Of a stretch of DNA of 64,000 bases, positions 36,401 through 44,813 are shown one piece after another. Both the position numbers and the translations under genes were made by a program. The notes below the pieces were generated by a model. It saw only the letters and a list, made by a program, of their open reading frames with translations. It made no database searches and was not told where the DNA came from. The number at the start of each line of letters is the position of its first letter. The first letter of the stretch is position 1. The stretch spans positions 1-64,000 of the forward strand of contig JAJYLQ010000010.1 in the NCBI GenBank assembly GCA_021787595.1. The letters are read 5' to 3'. The stretch comes from Chloroflexota bacterium. Lineage in GTDB: Bacteria; Chloroflexota; Anaerolineae; Anaerolineales; Villigracilaceae.

Positions 36401-39400
36401 ATAGAAACGACGCGCCGAGCCTTTCATAATCTCGTCTTGGATAAGTGTTTCTGTTATGCTTTGTCTGTTCGGATTTGCGCCATCAACAGCTATCCGAAGG
36501 AGAAACTCGGGAGGAACTGGGCCACCAACCTCTCCGGACAACGTTGTTGTCACTGATGAGCTAATCTTCTTCAATAGTTCCAGCCCGAATTTCCACTGAT
36601 TGTCATCGAGTAAGCACATGGCTCTGCTGATGGTATCTTGGATGACATCGTGCAGACGAAAGAGATCACACGCGCGTGGATCGCCGGAGAACGGGTTTAG
36701 ATCATCGGTCAAAAGATGCAACGCGTCAAAAGCAAGTGATCCGCGGACTCCAGGATCTGCAGCCTCTGCCACTGACAACCTCAAAGCAAATCGAAGCCAG
36801 CAACGATACCAACCATCACCAGCAATAAGTGCTTCTGCTGTGTTTATCGCAAGTGGATCGCGATGAGCAGCTAGCGCACACGCATCTAGCCAAGGACCTA
36901 CCGCCCCCGGCTCCAAATCTATGGAAGGCTGTTGAACTTGTCGTGTCAGATCAAGCAAGTGATCGCGCGCTTCGTTAATCGTGTCCCGCGATAAATCTCC
37001 AGGTTTTATACCAAGATTTAAGAGTCGATGTACAGAACCTGCTGGAGTCCCTGTCGCAGCTGCTGTAGTTGCCCACGAAAGCGACGAACCGATTTTTGTA
37101 TCAGATACTGGTACTCTAGCCAGCCTCTCTGCGAACGCAAGAAAGAATTCACCGGGCTTCGTAAGACAGTGAATGAAGCGAATAACACCGTTTAGTCCAT
37201 GTGTATCCTCCACCGCACCGATTACTTCCTGTGTTGGCAATTCAATATCCTCTATCCACTTAGCAAGACCAGCCCAGTCGACATCGCTGTTCTCCTGCCC
37301 ACCTGCGGTTTCGCTCGAAATCGAATCTTCTTCAGAAGCAATATCGGGATTTGTTGCTAGGCGTAGGTGGCCACGGAACCAAGCAAGGGCCACAGCGCGA
37401 TCAGACGACGCGCCATATATCGTGTTATTGGTTTTCAATTCGCGGTGGTATGCTGCCATATATGCACGCCAAGGTGGAATGGCGCCTAGTGCATCTACGG
37501 CAGCACACATCTGGAGTCCGGCGCGGGCCGGCATAACCAAACGATCGTCATCAGTGAGGCGAGCTGCAAGGATTTGAGCACCGAGTAGTGAGGCCGGTAC
37601 ATCTGCAAATGCCACCATCGTTGAGTCGAAGCGTTCACTTTGCAACGATTCGGCTGCACGAGCGAGCTCTACGTAGCGCACTATTGCTGGCCAATTGCCA
37701 ATTTGAGCAGCTGAGCCAATAGCCGTAGCTAAATTTGCGATAATAGCGGATGAAGGAAAACCCGCTGCTACCGCTTGTGTAACAAACGTCTGGTTGACAA
37801 GATCAACAACTTGGGCGTCGCACCCTGCCTCCGAGAGAAGCCTTAATAGAGAGCGGAAGGCCCGCGGGTCAACAAAAAGCCCTTTGTTATACAACCAGTC
37901 AGTAATGAGCTTAAGCAATGCTTTATGCGCTATCTCGTCATTTTGGAATTTTTCCCGCAAATACCGTGCGAAAGACTCGTGATAGACACGCACTCCGCCT
38001 TGAGTCGCGCGTTCTATAAGGACAGAACCAAGCAAGTCAAGCGCATCAAAAACTCTGTGCGCGGCGTCTGGCCTGATTTCTCGGAACTCGGCCCGCATGA
38101 TTCCAAAGTCGACAAGGGCAATTACATCAGCAACCCAACCTGCTTCACTACCAAGAGATCTATAAAGATGATCGTAGTAGTTCTTCAGGGTGCCATCAAA
38201 GGGAGGTAGACTCTTGATCGTCATTGCGGGATCGATTTGTGTACCTCCGAGCCTCAGTGTCTCCCGGCAAAGATACGTCGCATATAGTGCGTTACCACCT
38301 GATCGTTCGCCAAGCGCGGCAAGGAACTTAACGGTAGAATCAGTATCTTCAATGAGCGGTGTTATATCTGGGGAAAACTGGTGATCATCGGTGGGCACAA
38401 TGTTGAATCGTGTTGCGAGTAATTTGAGTTCGTGCTCATTCAGACCGGGGATGGTAACGGCTTTGGCACCAGCCTCTTCCAATGGCTTGAGATGTGATCC
38501 CGGTTGACTAAGAACGATCAAGATTGTATTAGGTGGTAAATTTAATAGAGAGAGAGCTTCCGCGAGACTCCGCGATGGATCGAGTCCGCCTCCTCTAACA
38601 GCACGCACACGTGTGATGTGGTCAATTCCATCTATGACGAGGGCAATTTTGCGGTTTGGCTCCAATTCCAGAGATTTTCGGAGGCAACCAACAAGTGTCT
38701 CCTCATCAGCTGCAAATCTAGGGCGATTATCGGTTACGAGCCTAGGATCTGCTTCAGCAAGCCGACCAACGAGACTTCCAAAGACACGTTCCTCAAGGAC
38801 GCGCTCAATCCGTTCGCCATCGGCATCGCCCAAATAACAGTAATGTTCCGCAGTGACCCAGCCCTCATTGGCGAGCGACTTAAGAAGTTGGTAACATATC
38901 CAGGATTTTCCATGGCCGGGTGGGCCAATCACAATTAGCTGGCCACCACCGCGTGCAAGCTCATTTGTGACTTCCATGAGCTGCTGAACAGCGGGTGACC
39001 TAAGCACTTCGAGAGTTGGGTCGACTGGATATGCTCGTGAGACAGCCCCGAAATCGCTTCGTAATTGTGATCTACGGAGTAATTCCTTGGCTGTCACATT
39101 TAGCCTACCCTCCCTCGCCGCGCGGGCCGCAGAGATCATGGCAGCAGAAACATCGATCGCAGAACGCCCAGTATTAGGAAATAGCTCAGCGCCGACTTCC
39201 GACCGTATGCGCGTCAATAACATATGCTCCGCTATCTTCGGTGCGGTTAAATCTCCGCTTGCAGGAGGGGCACCGACCTCCACAATGAGATGTTGGCAGG
39301 CCCATTGCAGATCATCGAAAGTTAGATGTGCTTCAGCGCTAAAAAGGAAACCAAATGGATGTTTGGCTTCGCTTTCGGGCACAGGCACGCGTTGTTGCCA

Positions 39401-39859
39401 TAAAGCTATTGCATCGAAGCCGAGCCGGTGTGTTTGCATTATGGGGAGGAACGGACCGGGATCATTTCCGACTGGCGTGAGCACAGCAGTCAGATTGGGA
39501 TCACTTGGCGCTTGATCACGGAGCACAATCCGGAAAGACAGCGCGTTCGCATCGCTTCCGGGTCCGGTACGATCCGCGATCATTGTTGCGATCAAACGAT
39601 CTAAGCGCAGTCCTCTTTCATCGAACGTAAACGTTCGAAGAGAAAGTGGTCGATCATCGTTTTCAGTATGCTTGAACTGAACGCGTTCCCTGTTTCCACC
39701 TAGATCGATTGTGGTCAAGTCATCGAACCTGTCGTCGGGGACCAGCTTAGTGTCGACATCTACATGCAGTATGGTCCCTAACAACATGTCTACAAAGCGA
39801 CAAGCGACGAGGAGATCTTGGTATTCGTAACCTTGATGTGCTGCTGTTAAGCTTCTCAT
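33404..39859 (-). CDS. giant Avs-like STAND NTPase with Cap4/DUF4297-type nuclease head
   Basis: 2151 residues. The N-terminus (HQGYEYQDLLVACRFVDML) is typical of DUF4297/Cap4 endonucleases. The likely active site is Asp46/47 (RFDDLTTIDL) with Gln61/Lys63 (VQFKH). A STAND core follows with Walker A GPPGHGKS (312-319) and Walker B ALVIDGIDH (about 406-414). The remaining 1,600 residues are helical repeats, the place of target recognition in Avs proteins. It is longer than most Avs proteins. It stands alone and is richer in GC than its neighbours, so it was probably acquired separately. The phage protein it senses is unknown. Confidence 0.85.
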   Translation of the reverse strand: MRSLTAAHQGYEYQDLLVACRFVDMLLGTILHVDVDTKLVPDDRFDDLTTIDLGGNRERVQFKHTENDDRPLSLRTFTFDERGLRLDRLIATMIADRTGPGSDANALSFRIVLRDQAPSDPNLTAVLTPVGNDPGPFLPIMQTHRLGFDAIALWQQRVPVPESEAKHPFGFLFSAEAHLTFDDLQWACQHLIVEVGAPPASGDLTAPKIAEHMLLTRIRSEVGAELFPNTGRSAIDVSAAMISAARAAREGRLNVTAKELLRRSQLRSDFGAVSRAYPVDPTLEVLRSPAVQQLMEVTNELARGGGQLIVIGPPGHGKSWICYQLLKSLANEGWVTAEHYCYLGDADGERIERVLEERVFGSLVGRLAEADPRLVTDNRPRFAADEETLVGCLRKSLELEPNRKIALVIDGIDHITRVRAVRGGGLDPSRSLAEALSLLNLPPNTILIVLSQPGSHLKPLEEAGAKAVTIPGLNEHELKLLATRFNIVPTDDHQFSPDITPLIEDTDSTVKFLAALGERSGGNALYATYLCRETLRLGGTQIDPAMTIKSLPPFDGTLKNYYDHLYRSLGSEAGWVADVIALVDFGIMRAEFREIRPDAAHRVFDALDLLGSVLIERATQGGVRVYHESFARYLREKFQNDEIAHKALLKLITDWLYNKGLFVDPRAFRSLLRLLSEAGCDAQVVDLVNQTFVTQAVAAGFPSSAIIANLATAIGSAAQIGNWPAIVRYVELARAAESLQSERFDSTMVAFADVPASLLGAQILAARLTDDDRLVMPARAGLQMCAAVDALGAIPPWRAYMAAYHRELKTNNTIYGASSDRAVALAWFRGHLRLATNPDIASEEDSISSETAGGQENSDVDWAGLAKWIEDIELPTQEVIGAVEDTHGLNGVIRFIHCLTKPGEFFLAFAERLARVPVSDTKIGSSLSWATTAAATGTPAGSVHRLLNLGIKPGDLSRDTINEARDHLLDLTRQVQQPSIDLEPGAVGPWLDACALAAHRDPLAINTAEALIAGDGWYRCWLRFALRLSVAEAADPGVRGSLAFDALHLLTDDLNPFSGDPRACDLFRLHDVIQDTISRAMCLLDDNQWKFGLELLKKISSSVTTTLSGEVGGPVPPEFLLRIAVDGANPNRQSITETLIQDEIMKGSARRFYTDLAEYRLYAARLALAAENRERAQSLWKEACTFLTAYGWHKDITIYELLDPLPVLIETNPSRGRACVASVQGLCERVPMHTDQKETRHTWSRWWELLAKADPVAAVRLAVPQLLTECNNPNWLLNGALEDVWHEWFDRADPILSGALRLTLDISLHVDDIKHFERFAEYSNHDNPNVRRLMTWLITRADERPVSYEYSNSDELVIEDNEIVAKINSITESMNLPSIATIGDKSSVSESSRSIMSPSRSKSSIVDEEIRVFPAFPPGLPGLISAIRLWCSRPYGAQSPEWAVERFANVIGYRLIELAEAGRYNELEAALTSLASGLRLEDQLKIVHLIAEGLERQGQVRAAVAAYTLTWTYARGHGGWLTFGGETEIGALQHATALDPKIPLAIVAMEVQRAVATSHYGTYGISQALIYAFSVGALKCAGQSSIEIAFAEWEEAFAVINARSPQVSPSEEPDHPYIPPNPDNGEAAPGNIDSALALATLAGLAHPSREKKRRAFLAAGLLIEERAAIAASAFEIALGTISDPATLTWLLRLIESCDERCVPIIKSCQHIFHDLASRNLVTVRALARRLITGEQLPLAPPAPADYALLNESGNLLWTPENNNDLHLAGPAGLDGLLESVAGRRLQRGEQLLPRLRRAVRARLEMSLNEEAFKKRLKSQLDSLAGVRRERWPDAFLAPEQVIEETLQSVATGGRTARLIAGNPVSNPIRWEDELASTLLDDPIIPLTIEACRQPRPSLHPPPSKGHALWDQIRERAAGGSAAYIEEATEENGIFFATITMKPSSFLPAVEHENFRGWYWIATMEQRSLKLSGQHNKPSLVSKRFCVLEVRDVNDRQALLLPPITTGDLRMWRTEVNTDFGSPKFDSSQPIIGMDNELSMIGDGRQGLGAPDSLLVPTASIIAVLNLHPGVTCNYEDKDGIGLALAIWRAEYDTSEYHLAWPRICGSGIMIRPDLLERLIAVVGKPRLILRDFVIGNGELLSSPPPISNPIE

Positions 39860-39968
39860 ATATCACGATTCTCGGTCATGTCAGCCCGCGAGTGTACTCT
39901 ACTATCTTTCCTACTGAACGTGTTGGCTCGATCTAGTTGCTGTGTTTGGCTTGAGTTTGAATAACGAA

Positions 39969-40460
39969 CTAAAGTGGCCGTTTTAAGTAGCCTTCCTTCC
40001 ACTCTGATTTTATCTCACCATCCCAAGAGATGTTTTCTCTTTCTTTCCACTTCAAGTGCTCAATGCCTTTTTTATCGACCCATGTTTCCAGGTTGTAAAC
40101 GATGCGCCCCCAAAGCCATGGATTACCCCCAATTATTAATGACTCGCTAAAGGGAACGCGCGAAGGCAATGAAGATACTTCCTGCAATCTCTCCGAAACC
40201 TCAATAGTGAGATTTTCTACTTTGTAAGGACAGTGTTTTTTCGACTTTGCGTAGGCGAATTGTTCGTGCAGAGAAAGAAAGCCCCTCACATAATATTGCT
40301 CAAGTATTTGTTTCACGGTGCCGTCGTTGTATCGCGAACTTATGATTGCCGCGAACTTATCTTTCATTTCAGCATGTTCGCCTGCCCATTCCCAGGTTAA
40401 CAACCACGCGCGCTTAAGCGTCGCGCGGGTTTCTCTTACAGACTTGGATGTCGCTCTCAT
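39969..40460 (-). CDS. hypothetical protein, 163 residues
   Basis: A soluble protein with many Trp and charged residues (KRAWLLTWEWAGEHAEMKDK; WVDKKGIEHLKWKERENI). No motif or signal is seen and I do not recognise a family. It has its own start near a TATAAA box, with no clear ribosome site. It lies just upstream of the Avs-like gene in the same direction, 109 bp apart, so a functional link is possible but not shown. Confidence 0.6.
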   Translation of the reverse strand: MRATSKSVRETRATLKRAWLLTWEWAGEHAEMKDKFAAIISSRYNDGTVKQILEQYYVRGFLSLHEQFAYAKSKKHCPYKVENLTIEVSERLQEVSSLPSRVPFSESLIIGGNPWLWGRIVYNLETWVDKKGIEHLKWKERENISWDGEIKSEWKEGYLKRPL

Positions 40461-40931
40461 CGTTTTATACTTTCACTAAGCACATAATATTGATTTGATT
40501 AAGTTGCCTAACCATTTGGCATTGCCTTCTATGAACGGATACGGAGTGGACTTGATGGAAGGGTTTGTTAGGCTGCGAATAAAAGCGCCAAATGCCTAAG
40601 ACTCGTGACGCTAGCTGCGTGCTATACCAGCCATATTCCTATAAATTATAATCTGTTGGGAAAACGCTGTTGGGAGAACGCTCATACGTAGATTGTGTAT
40701 TCAAAAACTTTGTATCCAAAAGTACCTCATAATTGCCCTTGTCCTTAAATGTCTCGTTTTGCCAACGAAGATATATCCCAAGAAATTACGCGCCGCAGTA
40801 CTCTTCTTATGCGAATATATATGCAATGAAGTAGAGTTTAGCTTACCTTGCCGTTGAGCAAATATCAGAAAGATTTATGTTCGCAAAACCGTTTTCGATG
40901 TTTGACATGTGGTGCCGTGTATACTTGCCTT
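40461..40931. other. intergenic region with attC-like inverted repeat
   Basis: GCCTAAC (40506-40512) and GTTAGGC (40567-40573) are perfect inverted 7-mers, with inner CCTTC/GGAAGG pairing, as in an integron attC site. No integrase or second site is seen, and the adjacent gene has the wrong orientation for a cassette. The remainder is AT-rich and holds the recD2 promoter. Confidence 0.3.
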
Positions 40932-43151
40932 ATGGAAACCCTGTCCGGCAGCGTGGAACGCATCACCTTCTACAACCCTGAGAACGGATACACTGTTCTG
41001 CGCTTGAAACCGGATAGTCACCTGGGACAGAGACTGGTCAACAAAACCGCTTTGAACTCAGCCGGACTCGCAACGGTCGTTGGCAATTTGCCGGAAGTCT
41101 CGCCAGGGGAACACCTGCGCTTGCAGGGACAATGGGACAACCATCCCAAACATGGACCACAATTCAAAGCCGAAGTCTGCGAACAAACCCTGCCTTCCAC
41201 AATGGCCGGGATCGAAGGCTATCTCGGTTCGGGGATGATCAAAGGCATCGGTCCCAAACTGGCCGAACGCATCGTGGCGCGTTTCAAGGAAGCGACCTTC
41301 GATGTGATCGAGAAGTCCCCGGGACGTTTGCTGGAAGTCCCTGGCATTGGCGAAGACCGCACGCAGCACATCATCAAAGCCTGGGAAGAACAGAAACAGG
41401 TCAAGGAGATCATGGTCTTCCTGCATGGTCATGGCGTCAGTACCAACCTGGCGGTCAAGATCTACAAGACCTATGGCGATTCAGCCCTGGAGATCGTTCA
41501 GAAGAATCCCTATCAACTCGAACGCGACATCTATGGCGTGGGCTTCAAGACCGCAGACAAGATCGCCCGAGCTCTGGGATTGCCGCCCGATCATCCCTCC
41601 CGCATCGAAGCGGGCATCGTGTTCGCCTTGAACGAAACCATCAACGAAGGACATGTGTATGCGCCAAAAGAATTGCTCGCGGGGCGCGCCATTGAATTGT
41701 TGAACGTCGCGCCAGAACTGATTGATCCTGGCTTGGAGCGATTGGTACAAGATGACCGTATCCGCTCTGAATTGCTTCCACTGAATAACCAAAATAAAAA
41801 AGTAAGTTCGCAAGCCATATCCGAATCTCAATCCGCATATGGCACGCCTGTCATTTATCTGACACCGCTCTACTTTGGAGAGCAAGGCGTGGCGGAACGC
41901 ATCAAGGCATTGATTAGTACAACCTCCCAAGCGATCAATCACGCTTTGTTTCCATCTGAGAGTCTTTCTGAAGAACAACAAGCAGCAATCAAAATGGCCC
42001 TGACCCATCCCGTCTCCATCCTGACCGGTGGACCGGGAACTGGCAAGACCACCTGCTTGAAAGCTCTGATCCAAACGCTTGAAGCTCAGCACAAAAAAGT
42101 AGCATTGGCCTCACCCACTGGCCGCGCCGCCAAACGACTCTCAGAAGCCACCGGCCATCCTGCCAGCACGATCCACAGACTCTTGGAATACTCGCCATTG
42201 GACGGCTTTCAACGCAATACAGAGAATCCGCTTGATCTGGATTTTCTGATCGTGGATGAAGCTTCCATGCTGGAACTGCTGCTCACCAACCATTTGCTCA
42301 AAGCCGTACAACCGGGAACGCATGTGTTATTCGTCGGAGATGTGGACCAATTACCATCCGTGGGAGCCGGTGATGTGCTGCGCGACTTGATTGACAGTAA
42401 AGTTGCACCTTTCACGCGACTCACTACCATTTTCCGCCAGGCAGCTGACTCGAAGATCATCACCAATGCGCATCTGATCAATCAAGGCAAGTTTCCAGTG
42501 CTTTCTAAAGGCGAAGGCGATTTCTTCTTTTTTCCAGCGGAAGATGCGGATGAGGCTGGAAATTGGGTTATTCAGGTTGTTACGGAACGAATTCCACAGA
42601 AGTTTGGTTTTGATCCGATGCGGGATATTCAAGTGTTATCCCCCATCTACCGCGGTGCAGCGGGTGTATCTGCCTTGAATGATCGTTTGCAGGAGAAGTT
42701 GAATCCCTATACTGCCAACAAACCGGAACGGAGATTGTATGGCACATTGTTTCGTGCGGGCGATAAAGTCATGCAAACCCAGAACAACTACGATAAGGAT
42801 GTGTACAACGGCGACATCGGATTCGTTCATGCTATTGATCTGGTCGAACAAACTCTTTCAGTGGATTTCGATGGACGCTTAGTCGCTTTTGATTGGAGTG
42901 AAGCAGACCAGTTGGTTTTGGCGTACGTAGTTTCTGTTCACAAGGCGCAAGGCTCGGAATTTCCGGTGATCGTCCTACCGATCGTGACCCAACATTACAT
43001 GATGTTGCAGCGCAACTTGCTTTATACCGCCATCACGCGCGCGAGAAAACTATGTGTGTTGGTAGGCAGCCGACGCGCGATTGGGATGGCCGTGAAGAAC
43101 AATAAGGTGGCTCAGCGCTTCACGGCGTTGGAATGGCGCTTGGGCCGGTAA
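40932..43151 (+). CDS. recD2: RecD2-type ATP-dependent DNA helicase
   Basis: 739 residues from METLSGS; an earlier in-frame ATG adds a Cys-rich stretch without homology. The N-terminal half has the RecD2 OB-like start (ERITFYNPENGYTVLRLKP) and helix-hairpin-helix segments (LLEVPGIGEDRTQHII). The SF1B motor carries motif I GGPGTGKTT, II LIVDEASM, III GDVDQLPSVGAGDVLRDL and VI LLYTAITRARKL. RecD2 unwinds DNA 5' to 3' in repair. A decayed copy of its 3' end lies at 46858-47043. Confidence 0.93.
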   Translation: METLSGSVERITFYNPENGYTVLRLKPDSHLGQRLVNKTALNSAGLATVVGNLPEVSPGEHLRLQGQWDNHPKHGPQFKAEVCEQTLPSTMAGIEGYLGSGMIKGIGPKLAERIVARFKEATFDVIEKSPGRLLEVPGIGEDRTQHIIKAWEEQKQVKEIMVFLHGHGVSTNLAVKIYKTYGDSALEIVQKNPYQLERDIYGVGFKTADKIARALGLPPDHPSRIEAGIVFALNETINEGHVYAPKELLAGRAIELLNVAPELIDPGLERLVQDDRIRSELLPLNNQNKKVSSQAISESQSAYGTPVIYLTPLYFGEQGVAERIKALISTTSQAINHALFPSESLSEEQQAAIKMALTHPVSILTGGPGTGKTTCLKALIQTLEAQHKKVALASPTGRAAKRLSEATGHPASTIHRLLEYSPLDGFQRNTENPLDLDFLIVDEASMLELLLTNHLLKAVQPGTHVLFVGDVDQLPSVGAGDVLRDLIDSKVAPFTRLTTIFRQAADSKIITNAHLINQGKFPVLSKGEGDFFFFPAEDADEAGNWVIQVVTERIPQKFGFDPMRDIQVLSPIYRGAAGVSALNDRLQEKLNPYTANKPERRLYGTLFRAGDKVMQTQNNYDKDVYNGDIGFVHAIDLVEQTLSVDFDGRLVAFDWSEADQLVLAYVVSVHKAQGSEFPVIVLPIVTQHYMMLQRNLLYTAITRARKLCVLVGSRRAIGMAVKNNKVAQRFTALEWRLGR

Positions 43152-43204
43152 CCATCTTGTGCAAATTTATAGAATAAAAGATTAAGAAAGAAAAATTATT
43201 GTCG

Positions 43205-43210
43205 TATAAT
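43205..43210 (+). promoter_or_regulatory. probable -10 box of the Qat-like operon
   Basis: A perfect TATAAT lies 74 bp before the first ATG in an AT-rich stretch; a weak -35 candidate (ATTAAG) is found about 17 bp upstream. Confidence 0.4.
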
Positions 43211-43283
43211 GTCTACAGTTATCAGGAACGGCTTATAAAGAATATTTATCGCATAATTATAGAGTCATTTAGTTATAAGGTGA

Positions 43284-44231
43284 ATGAGCGAAATGGAACT
43301 TATAACAACAGTCTCCAACTCTCCAGACATTCAGGTTGCCGTGCGAACGCTGACTGTCGGCGGTTTTATTCTAGAGAATGCAAATCGTTTCCCAAGCTAT
43401 GCATTGATTTACATGCATCGCTACGATGAATTTGGGGGCAGACAACAATATTGTTTTGCTCTCTTCGAAAGCAAGCCTGTTTCAGAACAAATCCAAGCGG
43501 CGGAAATCGCGGCCCATCACAACAAGGCTGAACTTGTTGTGATTAGTCCGGCCATCGTTAACAACACGCCCAACATAGAATGGAATCACTTCTTAAACTT
43601 GTTTGGAGGCCCTATTTACAGTTATAGTCCATTAGAGCCAGAATTTGGGGATCATCTAAAGCAGTTGAGTATTAATAAACTGCCTGCAGGCGTTGTGGGT
43701 AAGCCAGATGACTTGTTCGAACTTTATATTCACAGGGCATTGGAATTCATTTTTGGATGCAAAGTTAATCGTTATGGGCAAGAAAGACGATTTGAAGCGC
43801 GCCCAGATGGGGTTATCCTACAAGACAGAATGTTTTCAGCCCTATATGACACAAAAGCATATTCAAATGGTTATGATGTAAGCTTAGATTCAATTCGCCA
43901 ATTTAGCTCTTATGTCACAGAATTTAAGAATCGATACAGTCAATATTTTGAATTGCATTCTTTCATTGTAATTTCAGGATATTTCGCTCACACAAAAGAA
44001 ATCCTAGAAAGCAAGTCCCGACAACTCTTAGCTGAAGTTAACGTCCCGTTGGTGTTTCTTACAGCGGAATCTGTAGTTCAAATCATCGCTCTCTTATCTG
44101 ACTTTCCGTCAGCTAGGCGTTCTATAAACTGGAGAAAAATATTCGTAAACCCAGTATTTACTTCCAATCTAGTAGAAGCAGAATTAGGGGTTATTGACAA
44201 AGACAAAATAATAGTGAAAAACAAAAGTTAA
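43284..44231 (+). CDS. FokI-type PD-(D/E)XK nuclease
   Basis: 315 residues. The C-terminal half matches the FokI cleavage domain: RPDG (Asp175), then ALYDTKAYSNGYDVSLDSIR (Asp189 and Lys191), which is the diagnostic DTKAYSxGY signature. The candidate helix Glu146 is in LFELYIHRALEF. The N-terminal 140 residues should serve recognition or regulation; they do not look like FokI's own DNA-recognition region. It is first in a four-gene operon with QatB- and QatC-like genes, with 2 bp to the next ATG. It probably takes the place of the QatD nuclease as effector. Confidence 0.8.
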   Translation: MSEMELITTVSNSPDIQVAVRTLTVGGFILENANRFPSYALIYMHRYDEFGGRQQYCFALFESKPVSEQIQAAEIAAHHNKAELVVISPAIVNNTPNIEWNHFLNLFGGPIYSYSPLEPEFGDHLKQLSINKLPAGVVGKPDDLFELYIHRALEFIFGCKVNRYGQERRFEARPDGVILQDRMFSALYDTKAYSNGYDVSLDSIRQFSSYVTEFKNRYSQYFELHSFIVISGYFAHTKEILESKSRQLLAEVNVPLVFLTAESVVQIIALLSDFPSARRSINWRKIFVNPVFTSNLVEAELGVIDKDKIIVKNKS

Positions 44232-44233
44232 CT

Positions 44234-44809
44234 ATGGGCACATCAACAAATCAACGTTCGCCGAGGACGCCGAATTGGAAATCCGTTGAGGTTGCATATA
44301 CTCATCCTGGTATTACAATCCAAAGAACTGCTCAAGAAATTTGGCGGGCAGCAGTAAACGAGCCTAACGGAGGATTAGTAAGTGGTTTACGCAGCCCTAT
44401 CATCGCACAATGCCTGGAGGTAGTGCAAACTTCCCATTCCGCCACAGATGCAGCACTACAGGTGAAGCGTTTGCTTGCCCTGTCGGGCCAGGCTTCTCTT
44501 GCCGGCGAGATTGCACAGAGAGCTGCTGTAATTACCCATGAAAGTAAAGGGAATCGAACCAATGCCTTCGTGAAATCCTTATTTTCGGAAGCCAGTAACT
44601 ATTTGGTTTCAAGAGACCTGCCTGGTTATGTTGGATCAGCAAAGAGAGTGTTAACAGTACAAGATGCTACTGCACTTAAGTCATCCATTATTCGAGAAGT
44701 CTCATCCAATGTTAATTCGATTCCAAAGCCGTCAGGAAAGTTAAGTAGTCCCAGAAACTGGCAAAAATTCGTAAACAATGTAGTTGATCATCTTTCGGGG
44801 GGTAAGTAA
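44234..44809 (+). CDS. qatB: QatB-like protein
   Basis: 191 residues, mostly helical after an extended N-terminus. It begins MGTSTNQRS; QatB proteins commonly begin with MGTS, so after removal of Met the protein would expose a glycine. A basic C-terminus (SGKLSSPRNWQKFVNNVVDH) also fits. It lies 2 bp after the nuclease gene and 4 bp before the QueC-like gene. The assignment rests on this start, size and position. A QueC-like enzyme may modify its N-terminus. Confidence 0.6.
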   Translation: MGTSTNQRSPRTPNWKSVEVAYTHPGITIQRTAQEIWRAAVNEPNGGLVSGLRSPIIAQCLEVVQTSHSATDAALQVKRLLALSGQASLAGEIAQRAAVITHESKGNRTNAFVKSLFSEASNYLVSRDLPGYVGSAKRVLTVQDATALKSSIIREVSSNVNSIPKPSGKLSSPRNWQKFVNNVVDHLSGGK

Positions 44810-44813
44810 ATCC

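Noticed and set aside
41481-42092. Long minus-strand frame within recD2
   Set aside because: Antisense shadow within a conserved helicase.
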